From positions 558,001 through 622,000 of the forward strand of contig NZ_BCUV01000007.1 of the NCBI RefSeq assembly GCF_001591405.1: a stretch of 64,000 nt of DNA, written 5' to 3'. The stretch is from Janibacter terrae NBRC 107853. Lineage in GTDB: Bacteria > Actinomycetota > Actinomycetes > Actinomycetales > Dermatophilaceae. The notes beneath the pieces were generated by a model, which saw only the letters and a list, made by a program, of their open reading frames with translations, ran no database searches and was not told the origin of the DNA. Below are positions 27,807-35,778 of the stretch, one piece after another. The position numbers and the translations under genes were made by a program. Position 1 is the stretch's first letter; every line of letters begins with the position of its first letter.

Positions 27807-28793
27807 TCACGCGCCCAGGCCGACGACCTCGACGGCCCCGACGGGCCGGCCGTGGCCGAGGACGGGCTGGTCGGCGAGCGCGCGCAGACCGGGGGTGTCG
27901 ACCCCGAGCTCGAGGAGGGCGTGCGCGAGCAGGCCCTGCCGGGCGCGGGCGACGGGAGCCCCGTCGGCGACCTTGACCGCGACCCCGCGACCGTCGGGCA
28001 GCCCTGCCGCGTAGACGGACTCGGCGCCGTCCTTGGCGATGAGTCCGGGCACGGCCTCCATGAAGGCGGTGACGTCCCGACCGGTGCCGCCGACCATGTG
28101 CGGCGCGGCACGCATGGCGGCCGCGACCCTCCCTTCGTCGCTCTCGGCACCGGCGGAGGCGAGGTGCCCGAAGGACGCCGCCAGGCCCGACAGCGGGACG
28201 GCGAAGAGCGGTGCGCCGCAGCCGTCCACGGTCGTGTGCGAGACGGGGCCGACGACCTCGGCCGTCGTCGCAGCGATCGCCTGCTGGAGGGGGTGCCCGG
28301 GGTCGAGGTAGTCCTCGATGGGCCAGCCGTTGACGCGGCAGGTGACGAGCATGCCCGCGTGCTTGCCGGAGCAGTCCTGGGCGACCGGTGCGGGGGCGGT
28401 GCCGGCGACGAGCCAGCGCGCGTGCTCGAGCTCGCCGAGCGGCAGGGCGGGCGTGTTCTGCAGCGCGGTGAGGTCGAGGTCGACGCGCGCGAGGATCTCG
28501 GCGACGGCCTCGCGGTGGACCTCCTCCGCGGAGTGGCTCGAGCACACGAGGGCGAGCAGGTGCGGCGGGAGGTCGAGGCCGTGACGGACCATCGCGAGGG
28601 CCTGGACCGGCTTGAGCGAGGAGCGCGGCAGGACGGGGTCGTCCACCCGGCCGTGGCGAAGGGGGGTCCCCCCGGCAGCGTCGGTCGCGACGAGCGTCGC
28701 GCGGTGGGCGGACTCGACGAAGCCCCCGCGGGTCACGTGGACCAGCACGGGGGCGTCGTCGAGGGCGGTGGGGTCAGGAGCCTGGGCGGTCAC
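27807..28793 (-). CDS. L-asparaginase II-family protein
   Basis: A 328-residue protein of the asparaginase II family (Rhizobium etli-type AnsA), which is unrelated to the classic enzyme. It has VHVTRGGFVESAHRA, RSSLKPVQALAMV, CSSHSAEEVHREAV and DCSGKHAGML, the conserved Cys-Ser-Gly-Lys-His segment, and a DGCGAP motif. Some family members are active asparaginases; others are uncharacterised. The GTG start lies 7 nt after TAGCCT (28806-28801) without a Shine-Dalgarno, so it is leaderless. It probably heads an operon with dtd and DUF2516. Confidence 0.85.
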   Translation of the reverse strand: MTAQAPDPTALDDAPVLVHVTRGGFVESAHRATLVATDAAGGTPLRHGRVDDPVLPRSSLKPVQALAMVRHGLDLPPHLLALVCSSHSAEEVHREAVAEILARVDLDLTALQNTPALPLGELEHARWLVAGTAPAPVAQDCSGKHAGMLVTCRVNGWPIEDYLDPGHPLQQAIAATTAEVVGPVSHTTVDGCGAPLFAVPLSGLAASFGHLASAGAESDEGRVAAAMRAAPHMVGGTGRDVTAFMEAVPGLIAKDGAESVYAAGLPDGRGVAVKVADGAPVARARQGLLAHALLELGVDTPGLRALADQPVLGHGRPVGAVEVVGLGA

Positions 28794-28809
28794 CCGCCGG
28801 AGGCTACCG

Positions 28810-29436
28810 TCAGTCGCCGACCTTGTCGGCAGCCTTGTCAGCAGCCACGGCGGTCTTGGCGGCCGTCGTCTTGGCGGCGGTCGCGGTCGACTTGGTCGCG
28901 GTGCGGGTGCGGGCCGCGGCCTTCTTGGTGGTCGTGGAGGTGCGCTTGGCGGCGGTCGTGGTGCGCTTGGCCGAGGTGGAGACGGCCTTCTTCGCCTTGG
29001 CGGTGTCGACCTTGACGTCGACGTCCACGGAGTCGACGACGGCGTCGGCGGCCTTGGCGGCCTCCTTGCGACCGATGGTCAGGGTGGCCTTGGCGGACCG
29101 CTCGACGTCGGCGACGGCCTTCTTGACCGTGGTGACGGCGCCCTTGCCCAGCGCGACGGTGGACTCGGCCTGGCCGACGAGGTCCTTGGTGGCCTTCTGG
29201 TTGCGGATGCGGGTCACGAGTGCCTCGCCACGCTTGGCGAGGTCGGCGTAGTAGGCCTGCGCGTCGGCCGGGGCGGACTTGACGCGCGCCTGGACCTTCT
29301 TGGGCTCGAGCTCGGCGCGCAGGGCGGCGAGCTGGGTGGTGTAGCCGCGGACGGTCTCGACGGTGAGGTCGGTCGCGCCGATCGTGGCGTAGGTCTGGTC
29401 GGTGACGACCTTCTTGACGGTGGTGGTGACGCTCAT
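28810..29436 (-). CDS. HbhA-like heparin-binding haemagglutinin / Lys-Ala-rich tail protein
   Basis: A 208-residue protein. The N-terminal half (YATIGATDLTVETVRGY, AALRAELEPKKVQARVKSAP) is a helical coiled-coil region like mycobacterial HbhA; residues 100-208 are a low-complexity Lys/Ala/Thr tail resembling histone H1 and the HbhA C-terminal heparin/DNA-binding domain. HbhA-type proteins bind polyanions on the surface or nucleoid. AAGGAGAA is 8 nt before the ATG, which overlaps the XRE stop (ATGA). The XRE-hbhA order is the same as in mycobacteria. Host-adhesion function is not implied in this organism. Confidence 0.75.
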   Translation of the reverse strand: MSVTTTVKKVVTDQTYATIGATDLTVETVRGYTTQLAALRAELEPKKVQARVKSAPADAQAYYADLAKRGEALVTRIRNQKATKDLVGQAESTVALGKGAVTTVKKAVADVERSAKATLTIGRKEAAKAADAVVDSVDVDVKVDTAKAKKAVSTSAKRTTTAAKRTSTTTKKAAARTRTATKSTATAAKTTAAKTAVAADKAADKVGD

Positions 29437-30059
29437 GAGGTTCTCCTTGTGGTGCTCGTACGGGACGAGGTCGTGGTCGAACGCCCGGCAGACTTCTTCG
29501 CCGCCGAGGTCTTCGAGCGCGACGTCGTCGTCGAGCCCTTGGTGCCGGCCGCCTTCCCCCGGGCGGGGGACGCGGCCTTCTTCTGCGCGGGGGCCGGGGT
29601 GGCCCCCTTCGCCTGCCTGGCGGCCTTGTGGGTCGCCCGCGACCGAGGGGTCGGCCGGGAGGGCTCCGCCGGGTCGAGCGCCGCAGCGCCCGCCCCGACG
29701 AAGGACTCGTAGATCTCGAGCAGGGTCTGTCGCTGGCGCGCCGTGAGCGCGGGATCGGTGCGGATGGCCGCGCGGGTCGTCGCCCCGGCCTCCGCCGCCG
29801 CGTCCTTGGGGTCGAGCAGACCCGCCTGGACGTAGAGGGTCTCGGCGGAGATCGACAGCCCCCGGGCGATCTGCTGGAGGATCTCGGCGCTCGGCCGCTT
29901 GACCCCTCGTTCGATCTGACTCAGGTAGGGGTTGGAGACACCGGCGAGTGCCGACAGCTGCCGCACGGAGAGCTTGGCGAGCAGGCGCTGCTCGCGCAGG
30001 TAGTCCCCCAGGTTGTTGCCCAACGCACCGGGCAGGCCCTCGAGCGGGTTCTTCGACAT
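29433..30059 (-). CDS. XRE-family regulator with a basic C-terminal tail, upstream of hbhA
   Basis: A 208-residue regulator. Residues about 15-80 are a helix-turn-helix: LGDYLREQRLLAKLSVRQLSALAGVSNPYLSQIERGVKRPS. A middle region (LTARQRQTLLEIYESFVGAG) follows, then a basic Ala/Lys/Ser/Thr tail resembling that of the adjacent HbhA-like protein. TTGCAC-17 nt-CACAAT is a plausible promoter, and GCTTGC...GCAAGC flanks it as a possible operator (30069-30096), so autoregulation is plausible. It is translationally coupled to hbhA. Confidence 0.82.
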   Translation of the reverse strand: MSKNPLEGLPGALGNNLGDYLREQRLLAKLSVRQLSALAGVSNPYLSQIERGVKRPSAEILQQIARGLSISAETLYVQAGLLDPKDAAAEAGATTRAAIRTDPALTARQRQTLLEIYESFVGAGAAALDPAEPSRPTPRSRATHKAARQAKGATPAPAQKKAASPARGKAAGTKGSTTTSRSKTSAAKKSAGRSTTTSSRTSTTRRTS

Positions 30060-30132
30060 GACTCCATTGTGCTTGCCATGGTTAGCACGTGCAAGCCCTG
30101 GACAGCACAGGTGAGCGACCTCACCTCCCGCG

Positions 30133-31152
30133 TCAGCGGGGGACGATCTCGGTCTGCGCCGCGGCGATGTCGGGCGCGACGAGCAGCTCGGCCTCGGCGT
30201 CGGTGTTGCGCTTGAGCACGGCGAGGGCGATGGGGCCGTCGTCGTGGTGGCGCGCGCGGGAGGTGATGCGGCCGACGACCTTGTCCCCCGACGAGATCTC
30301 CGCGCCGATGTCGGGGAGCGTGTGGCCGGACCCGTCGAGGTGGAGGAAGGCCAGACGACGGGGCGGCCGACCGAGGTTGTGCACCCGGGCGATCGTCTCC
30401 TGGCCGCGGTAGCAGCCCTTGTGCAGGTGCACCGCGGTGCGCAGCCAGTCGACCTCGTGGGCGATGGTGCGGTGGTCGGTCTCCGCACCGAGGCGCGGGC
30501 GCCAGGCGGCGACGCGCAGGGCCTCGGCGGCCCAGGTGCCGGCGAGCTCGCGGTCGCCGACCGCGGTGGACAGCTCGCCGGCGGGCACGATCACCTCGCG
30601 CCAGCGGCGGTCCCGCCCCGGGTGCTCCTCCTCCGGCGGCCCGTAGGTCGCGGTGTCCCCGACGACCCGGGGCCACGGGTCCACCCACGTGGGGGGCTCC
30701 CCTTCGTCGCCCTCGCGGTCGACGGTCTCGCCGAGCACGGCGTACTCCTCGGACACGTCGGCGACCTCGACCCGGAGCATGAACCGCATCCCGTCGAGCC
30801 ATGCCGCGAGCGCCGGCGCGGTGCCGGGCTCGACCGTGATCCACGTCGTCCCGCCGTCGTCGACGAGGTGCAGCGCGTGCTCGACGTGGCCCTTGGGGCT
30901 CAGGACGAGCGACTCGGCAGAGGTGCGCGGCGGCAGCCCGGTCAGCTGCTGCGAGGTGAGCGAGTGCAGCCACGAGAGGCGATCGGGCCCGGTCACCGTG
31001 ATGACGCCGCGGTGGGAGAGGTCGACGACGCCGAGCCCCTCGGCGAGGAGACGTTGCTCGCGCATCGGGTCGCCGTAGTGGGCCGCGACGCCGGCGTCGA
31101 GGCCGTCGCCGGGGACGGCGCCGGGTGCCTGGAGCAGTGGTGAGGTGGTCAT
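30133..31152 (-). CDS. ygfZ: YgfZ/GcvT-like folate-binding iron-sulfur cluster assembly protein
   Basis: A 339-residue protein of the YgfZ group, identified by the signature KGCYRGQE (about residue 255) and an N-terminal GcvT-like domain (DLSHRGVITVTGPDRLSWLHSLTSQ). YgfZ proteins use folate to help repair or build [4Fe-4S] clusters. It overlaps the Fur-family gene upstream (ATGA), which fits a shared role in iron handling. Length is normal. Confidence 0.9.
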   Translation of the reverse strand: MTTSPLLQAPGAVPGDGLDAGVAAHYGDPMREQRLLAEGLGVVDLSHRGVITVTGPDRLSWLHSLTSQQLTGLPPRTSAESLVLSPKGHVEHALHLVDDGGTTWITVEPGTAPALAAWLDGMRFMLRVEVADVSEEYAVLGETVDREGDEGEPPTWVDPWPRVVGDTATYGPPEEEHPGRDRRWREVIVPAGELSTAVGDRELAGTWAAEALRVAAWRPRLGAETDHRTIAHEVDWLRTAVHLHKGCYRGQETIARVHNLGRPPRRLAFLHLDGSGHTLPDIGAEISSGDKVVGRITSRARHHDDGPIALAVLKRNTDAEAELLVAPDIAAAQTEIVPR

Positions 31153-31580
31153 GCCCCTCCTTCGGGGGTCCGTGCGCACTCGGCGCACCGGCCGTGGATG
31201 GCCATGTGGGTCGGGTCGGCCACGAAGCCGACCTCGGTGCGGAGCTGCTCGACCATGGACGCGGCGAGCCCCGGGGACACCTCGACGACTCGCGCGCACG
31301 ACCGGCAGACGAGGTGGAGGTGCCCGTGGTGCCCGGCCAGGTGGTAGGTCGGGGCCCGGTGGTCGAGGTGGGTGTGGTCGACGAGGCCGACGCCCTCGAG
31401 CGCGTCGAGCGTGCGGTAGATGGTCGAAGGGGGCAGGGCCGGGCCCCCGTCCTCGGCCACCACCTGCGCGATCACCTCGGGCGTGAGGTGCGACCGCACG
31501 GTGAGCACGTCGAGGACACGCCGACGCTGGTCGGTCATCCGCAGGCCCGCGCGGCGCAGCACCTCGCCCGGATCGTCCAT
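31149..31580 (-). CDS. Fur-family metal-responsive repressor
   Basis: A 143-residue regulator. The winged helix includes RMTDQRRRVLDVL and PSTIYRTLDALEGVGLVDH; the dimerisation/metal domain has HHGHLHLVCRSC, Glu in VVEV, then CAEC near the C-terminus, so both Cys pairs of a structural zinc site are present. Whether it senses Fe, Zn or peroxide cannot be told. The ATG lies 6 nt after TAGATT (31592-31587) with no Shine-Dalgarno, so it looks leaderless. It is co-translated with ygfZ. Confidence 0.9.
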   Translation of the reverse strand: MDDPGEVLRRAGLRMTDQRRRVLDVLTVRSHLTPEVIAQVVAEDGGPALPPSTIYRTLDALEGVGLVDHTHLDHRAPTYHLAGHHGHLHLVCRSCARVVEVSPGLAASMVEQLRTEVGFVADPTHMAIHGRCAECARTPEGGA

Positions 31581-31635
31581 GGGACCAATCTACGACCCGG
31601 CCGCCCCGACGACGTCGGGCCCGTACGATGACGCC

Positions 31636-32646
31636 ATGCTCGAAGAGTTCGACGACGGCCAGGACGAGACCGCCGACGGGACCGGGGGGGAGCACCCCAG
31701 GCGGCACCGCCGCCTGGGACGCGGCCGACGCATCGTCGTGTCGGTGCTGGCCCTCCTGCTGCTCGTCGTCGGCGTCGGCGGGTACGGCTGGTTCCTCTCG
31801 AGCAAGGTCGACCGCAACCTCAAGCACGAGGCGCTGCTCGGCAGCGCGGCGGGGCAGACCACGACGAGCAAGGGCAAGAAGCTCGTCGCCGACGAGGGCA
31901 CCAACTACCTGCTCATCGGGTCCGACGCGCGCCCCGGCGAGACCGCGAGCCGTGCCGACGTGATCCAGCTGGTCCACGTGGACCAGGACCGCGGCCAGGT
32001 CTGGATCATCCACTTCCCCCGTGACCTCTACGTGCCGATCCCCGGCCGCGGCGAGGACAAGATCAACGCGGCCTACGCCTACGGCCAGTCCCCGCTGCTC
32101 GTCCGCACGATCCAGGACCTCGTCGGCGTGAAGGTCGACCACGTCGCCAAGACCGACTTCGAGGGGTTCAAGAACCTCACCGACGCCCTCGGGGGCGTCA
32201 CGGTCAACAACTCGCAGCCCAGCCCGCAGTTCCCCCGAGGCTCGGTCGACCTGGACGGCGAGCGCGCCCTGCTCTACGTGCGCGAGCGCAAGACCCTCGC
32301 CGAGGGGGACATCTCCCGCGGTCAGCGCCAGCAGGCCTGGCTCAAGGGGATCATGGCCAAGACGCTCACCCCGGGCGTGCTGCTCAACCCGGGCAAGCTC
32401 AACGCGGTGATCGACGCGGGCACGTCCAACACGGTCGTCGACAACTCGCTCACCGGCGGCAAGATCCGCAGCGAGGCCGTCAAGATGCGCTCGGTGCGCG
32501 GGAGCGACATCCACTTCGTCACCGCGCCCTTCAGCGGCTACGGCACGGCGCCCGACGGCGGGTCGATCGACGTCCTCGACGAGCAGGGCATGAGCGAGCT
32601 GAGCGACGCCCTGCGCACCGACCGCATGGAGAGCTACCAGCCGTAG
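31636..32646 (+). CDS. LCP-family cell-wall glycopolymer ligase (LytR-CpsA-Psr)
   Basis: A 336-residue membrane-anchored enzyme. Residues 1-30 are cytoplasmic and acidic then basic, one membrane segment follows (about 32-55), and the LCP domain covers 85-255: NYLLIGSDARPGETASRADVIQLVHVD, IIHFPRDLYVPIPG, and the Arg-rich ALLYVRERKTLAEGDISRGQRQQ. These Asp and Arg residues bind Mg and polyprenyl-pyrophosphate. LCP proteins attach teichoic-acid or arabinogalactan-type polymers to peptidoglycan. TACGAT (31624-31629) is 6 nt from the ATG (leaderless). It ends at the 31-bp repeat array. Confidence 0.93.
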   Translation: MLEEFDDGQDETADGTGGEHPRRHRRLGRGRRIVVSVLALLLLVVGVGGYGWFLSSKVDRNLKHEALLGSAAGQTTTSKGKKLVADEGTNYLLIGSDARPGETASRADVIQLVHVDQDRGQVWIIHFPRDLYVPIPGRGEDKINAAYAYGQSPLLVRTIQDLVGVKVDHVAKTDFEGFKNLTDALGGVTVNNSQPSPQFPRGSVDLDGERALLYVRERKTLAEGDISRGQRQQAWLKGIMAKTLTPGVLLNPGKLNAVIDAGTSNTVVDNSLTGGKIRSEAVKMRSVRGSDIHFVTAPFSGYGTAPDGGSIDVLDEQGMSELSDALRTDRMESYQP

Positions 32647-32657
32647 CCCGCGGGACG

Positions 32658-32786
32658 CCAGGACCCTGCATTGCCCTAGGGGAATGCAGCGTCCTGGCGC
32701 ATTGCCCTAGGGGAATGCAGCGTCCTGGCGCATTGCCCTAGGGGAATGCAGGGTCCTGGCGCATTGCCCTAGGGGAATGCAGGGTC
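32658..32786. repeat. Tandem array of four CTAG palindromes with a 31-bp period
   Basis: The core GCATTGCCCTAGGGGAATGC occurs at a constant spacing of 31 bp (CATTG begins at 32669, 32700, 32731 and 32762). Linkers are near-identical CAGCGTCCTGGCG or CAGGGTCCTGGCG, and the first copy with its flanks forms a near-perfect 40-bp inverted repeat (CCAGG...CCTGG). The array lies between the convergent LCP and nitrobindin genes. It is not a CRISPR: the repeats are palindromic and the linkers are not unique. Confidence 0.92.
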
Positions 32787-32793
32787 ACGGCGG

Positions 32794-33288
32794 TCACTCG
32801 ATGCGCTTGAGCTCCGCCGAGAGGTGGCTCGTCAGGGGCTGGCCCATGGCGGCCATGTCCATGACCCACATGAGGTTGGACTGCACGAGGCCGTACATGC
32901 GCTTGGCCGCGGAGTACTCCTTGGCGTGGGGGCTGCGGATGACCCCGTCGGTCTGCAGGTGGATGCGGCCGGGCTCCACGGTCCCGTAGTACATCTCGAC
33001 GATGCCCGTGGGGTGCACGAGGAGCAGCTCCGCCTCCCCTTCGCCCCCGGGACGCCAGAAGCCGAGCTCGGTGCCGGAGGGGCGCAGCTTGTTGCCCTCC
33101 TCGTCGAGGATCCACGACTGGCTCTCCCACCTCAGGAAGGGCCGCCCGTCGTGGGTGACGACGACCTCCTGGCCGAAGTGGGCCGACTCGATCGTCGGGT
33201 AGCCGAGGACACCGGCGCCCTCCCAGCGGCCGACGAGCCAGGCGAGGGGGGCGATGTCCGGGTGGATCGTGGGGTCGAGGGTGAACAC
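32794..33288 (-). CDS. Nitrobindin-like heme-binding protein (FABP/DUF1794 family)
   Basis: A 164-residue beta-barrel protein. It begins with IHPDIAPLAWLVGRWEGAGVLGYPTI, the GxWxGxG motif of the family, and ends with the conserved helix-strand MDMAAMGQPLTSHLSAELKRIE. Actinobacterial members bind heme and isomerise peroxynitrite. The start is GTG, 6 nt after TACGAT (33300-33295), leaderless. The conserved proximal His near the C-terminus is probably the one in LTSHLSAEL. Confidence 0.87.
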   Translation of the reverse strand: MFTLDPTIHPDIAPLAWLVGRWEGAGVLGYPTIESAHFGQEVVVTHDGRPFLRWESQSWILDEEGNKLRPSGTELGFWRPGGEGEAELLLVHPTGIVEMYYGTVEPGRIHLQTDGVIRSPHAKEYSAAKRMYGLVQSNLMWVMDMAAMGQPLTSHLSAELKRIE

Positions 33289-33306
33289 GCGCCCATCGTA
33301 GAGGGG

Positions 33307-34149
33307 TCAGCCGAGGGGCAGGCGGGCCACGAGGTGGACCAGGGGCGCGACGACGAGGACCGAGCTGACGCCGGCTGCGGCCGCACCGGGCAGGGTATCG
33401 ATGGCCGGCTGCTGCGCGAGCACCCGCCGCAGGGCGACCGCCGTGCCGCTGGCCGTCACACCAAGCAGCGCCGGCCAGGCGGCGAGCTCGCCCGCGAGCA
33501 CGAGGTGGGCGAGCACGCCGACGACCGCGCCGACGAGCATCGCGACCGGGAGCATCCAGGCGCTCGTGCGGCGGCGCTCGAGCGCCAGGTCCGCCAGCGC
33601 GGCGACCGCCACGCTGATGCCGACGACGACGGGCGGACCCGAGTCACCGGCGAAGGTCGTGCTGAGCATCAGGCCCGAGCCACCGATGATGAGCACGCCC
33701 AGCCCCGTCCCCGTGAGCGCGCGCGCGAGGTCCACCCGGGCGGAGGCCTGCACGAGCGGGTGCAGGCACATGGCGATGATGCCGGTGGCCAGCGCGGCGG
33801 GCACGTGCTCGAGGAAGGGCTCGGCGTCCCGCAGGCCGAGCGCGACACCGAGCGCGACGGCGGTGACGGCCAGGACGACCGCGGCACCCCCGGGGCTGCG
33901 CGACCCGACCAGCCGCGGCCAGCCGACCGCCACGACCAGACCGGCGACGACGAGGACCCCGACCCACAGGAGGTGCTCCCCCGACGCGGCAGCCGCTGAC
34001 AGGAGGAGCCCGGTGACGACGGTGGCGGCCGCCACGACGGGGCGGGGACGGGCGACCGGGGCTCCTGCGTCCGCGGGGCGGGTCCCGGCGCGCAGCGTCT
34101 GCCGGCGCGCGGCGCGGGTCTGTGGCTCGGCGGGCACGGGGGTGGTCAC
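33307..34149 (-). CDS. Integral membrane protein of unknown function
   Basis: A 280-residue protein with a basic, Arg/Pro-rich N-terminus (about 40 residues) and about nine hydrophobic segments with short loops. No transporter or enzyme motif was recognised. The GTG start lies 6 nt after TACCCT (34161-34156). It is divergent from glnR across 40 bp and upstream of the nitrobindin gene on the same strand (18 nt apart). Confidence 0.65.
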   Translation of the reverse strand: MTTPVPAEPQTRAARRQTLRAGTRPADAGAPVARPRPVVAAATVVTGLLLSAAAASGEHLLWVGVLVVAGLVVAVGWPRLVGSRSPGGAAVVLAVTAVALGVALGLRDAEPFLEHVPAALATGIIAMCLHPLVQASARVDLARALTGTGLGVLIIGGSGLMLSTTFAGDSGPPVVVGISVAVAALADLALERRRTSAWMLPVAMLVGAVVGVLAHLVLAGELAAWPALLGVTASGTAVALRRVLAQQPAIDTLPGAAAAGVSSVLVVAPLVHLVARLPLG

Positions 34150-34189
34150 GTGGCGAGGGTATCGGCCCCCGCCGCATATTCTGAGGCCG

Positions 34190-34894
34190 ATGGCCCGACT
34201 CCTGCTCCTCACGGACGACCTGGCGCCGAGCGCCGAGGTGCTGCCGGCGCTGGGCCTGCTCGGGCACCAGGTGCGCACGCTGCCGGCGCAGGCCTCCGCG
34301 GTCATCGACGCCCCGAGCGTCGACGTCGTCCTCGTCGACGCGCGCACCGAGCTCGCCCAGGCGCGCTCCCTGTGCCGGGTGCTGCGAGCGAGCGGGACGA
34401 CGATGCCGGTCATCGCGATCCTCACCGAGGGCGGGCTCACCGCGGTCAATGCCGAGTGGGCGGTCGACGACATCCTCCTCGACCGCGCCGGCCCGGCCGA
34501 GGTCGAGGCCCGGTTGCGCCTGGCGATGACGCGCACCGAGGACGAGGACGAGGCGGACGAGCGGATCGTCGCCGGCGACCTGGTCATCGACGAGGCGAGC
34601 TACTCCGCCCGGCTCGGGTCGCGCCTGCTCGATCTCACGTACAAGGAGTTCGAGCTGCTCAAGCACCTCGCCCAGCACCCGGGCCGGGTCTTCACCCGCG
34701 CCCAGCTGCTGCAGGAGGTCTGGGGCTACGACTACTACGGCGGCACGCGCACGGTCGACGTGCACGTGCGCCGGCTGCGGGCCAAGCTCGGCGCCGAGCA
34801 CGAGCAACTCATCGGTACCGTGCGCAATGTCGGCTACCGCTTCGTCCCCACCCGGGAGCCGGACGACGACGCAGAGGCAGAGGTGATCTCGTGA
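34190..34894 (+). CDS. glnR: GlnR-type orphan response regulator (nitrogen regulator)
   Basis: A 234-residue OmpR-type protein. The receiver-like domain ends with [36 protein letters not shown]; the winged helix has [28 protein letters not shown] and [16 protein letters not shown], nearly identical in wording to actinobacterial GlnR. As in GlnR, no partner kinase is nearby and the acidic pocket is incomplete, so it probably acts without phosphorylation. It would control ammonium and nitrate assimilation genes. TATTCT (34177-34182) is 7 nt from the ATG. The glnR-mshD order matches mycobacteria. Confidence 0.9.
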   Translation: MARLLLLTDDLAPSAEVLPALGLLGHQVRTLPAQASAVIDAPSVDVVLVDARTELAQARSLCRVLRASGTTMPVIAILTEGGLTAVNAEWAVDDILLDRAGPAEVEARLRLAMTRTEDEDEADERIVAGDLVIDEASYSARLGSRLLDLTYKEFELLKHLAQHPGRVFTRAQLLQEVWGYDYYGGTRTVDVHVRRLRAKLGAEHEQLIGTVRNVGYRFVPTREPDDDAEAEVIS

Positions 34895-35778
34895 AGGTGA
34901 CGGTGACTCCCTTCGTCCGGCTCGAGCCGGACCACGTGGAGCAGGTCCGGGCCCTCGCCCGGTCCGCGACGACCGCCGACGGCACGGCCCCGCTGAGCGA
35001 GGCCTTCCTCCTCGGCCTGCCGCGGGAGGGCGAGCACCTCCTCGCGACCGACGGGGACCGGGTGCTCGGGTACGCAGCGATCGCCGCGGACGGGTCCGTC
35101 GAGGCCTTCGTGGCCCCGAAGGAGCGGGCGAAGGGGGTCGGGACCGCCCTCCTGACCGCCGCCCTCGAGCGTCGCCCGGACGCGCGCCCGTGGGCGCACG
35201 GCAACCTGCCCGGCGCCGCTGCTCTCGCCGCCTCGCTCGGCCTGACCGTCGTGCGCGAGCTGCTCGTCCTCGCCCGGCCCGTGCAGCCCGGCGACGAGCA
35301 GGACCCGCCTATGCCCGACGGCGTCCGGCACCGCGCCTTCGTGCCCGGGGCCGACGACGAGGAGCTGCTCGCCGTCAACGCCGCCGCCTTCGCCGACCAC
35401 CCCGAGCAGGGGGCGCTCGACACCGCCGGCCTGCAGGAGCGCATGGCCCAGCCGTGGTTCGACGCCGACGGGCTCGTCCTGCTCGAGGAGGCGGGCGAGA
35501 TCATCGGCTTCCACTGGACCAAGGTCGACCCGCCCGACGGCGACGTCGGCGAGGTCTACGTCGTCGGCATCCGCCCCGACCACCACGGCCGCGGGCTCGC
35601 CGGACCGCTCACCCGCCTGGGCCTGGCGCACCTCGCGCGACGGGGCGTGCGCGAGGTCGAGCTGTACGTCGAGGGCGACAACGCACCCGCCCTGGCGACC
35701 TACGAACGGGCCGGTTTCACCCGCAGCGCCCTGCACGTCATGTATTCACGTGAGGTTCACACCGCAGTGGCAGGATGA
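34891..35778 (+). CDS. mshD: Mycothiol synthase MshD
   Basis: A 295-residue protein with two GNAT domains. The second has [39 protein letters not shown] and an acetyl-CoA loop, with [19 protein letters not shown], all typical of MshD. It acetylates desacetylmycothiol, the last step of mycothiol synthesis, so it acts in the same pathway as mshA at 24 kb. The GTG start overlaps the glnR stop (GTGA) and its own stop overlaps the ppk start (ATGA). Confidence 0.93.
   Translation: MKVTVTPFVRLEPDHVEQVRALARSATTADGTAPLSEAFLLGLPREGEHLLATDGDRVLGYAAIAADGSVEAFVAPKERAKGVGTALLTAALERRPDARPWAHGNLPGAAALAASLGLTVVRELLVLARPVQPGDEQDPPMPDGVRHRAFVPGADDEELLAVNAAAFADHPEQGALDTAGLQERMAQPWFDADGLVLLEEAGEIIGFHWTKVDPPDGDVGEVYVVGIRPDHHGRGLAGPLTRLGLAHLARRGVREVELYVEGDNAPALATYERAGFTRSALHVMYSREVHTAVAG
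35745..35766 (+). promoter_or_regulatory. PHO-box-like direct repeat before ppk
   Basis: Two TTCAC cores (35745-35749 and 35756-35760) are exactly 11 nt apart within ATTCACGTGAG GTTCACACCGC, the spacing of PhoP direct-repeat units. The site is at the 3' end of mshD, just before the ppk start at 35775, so it could drive phosphate-regulated ppk expression from within the mshD gene. Confidence 0.5.

Noticed and set aside
32658-32786. CRISPR-like array
   Set aside because: Four regular 31-bp units look like a CRISPR, but each repeat is palindromic, the linkers are almost identical rather than unique, and no cas gene is nearby.
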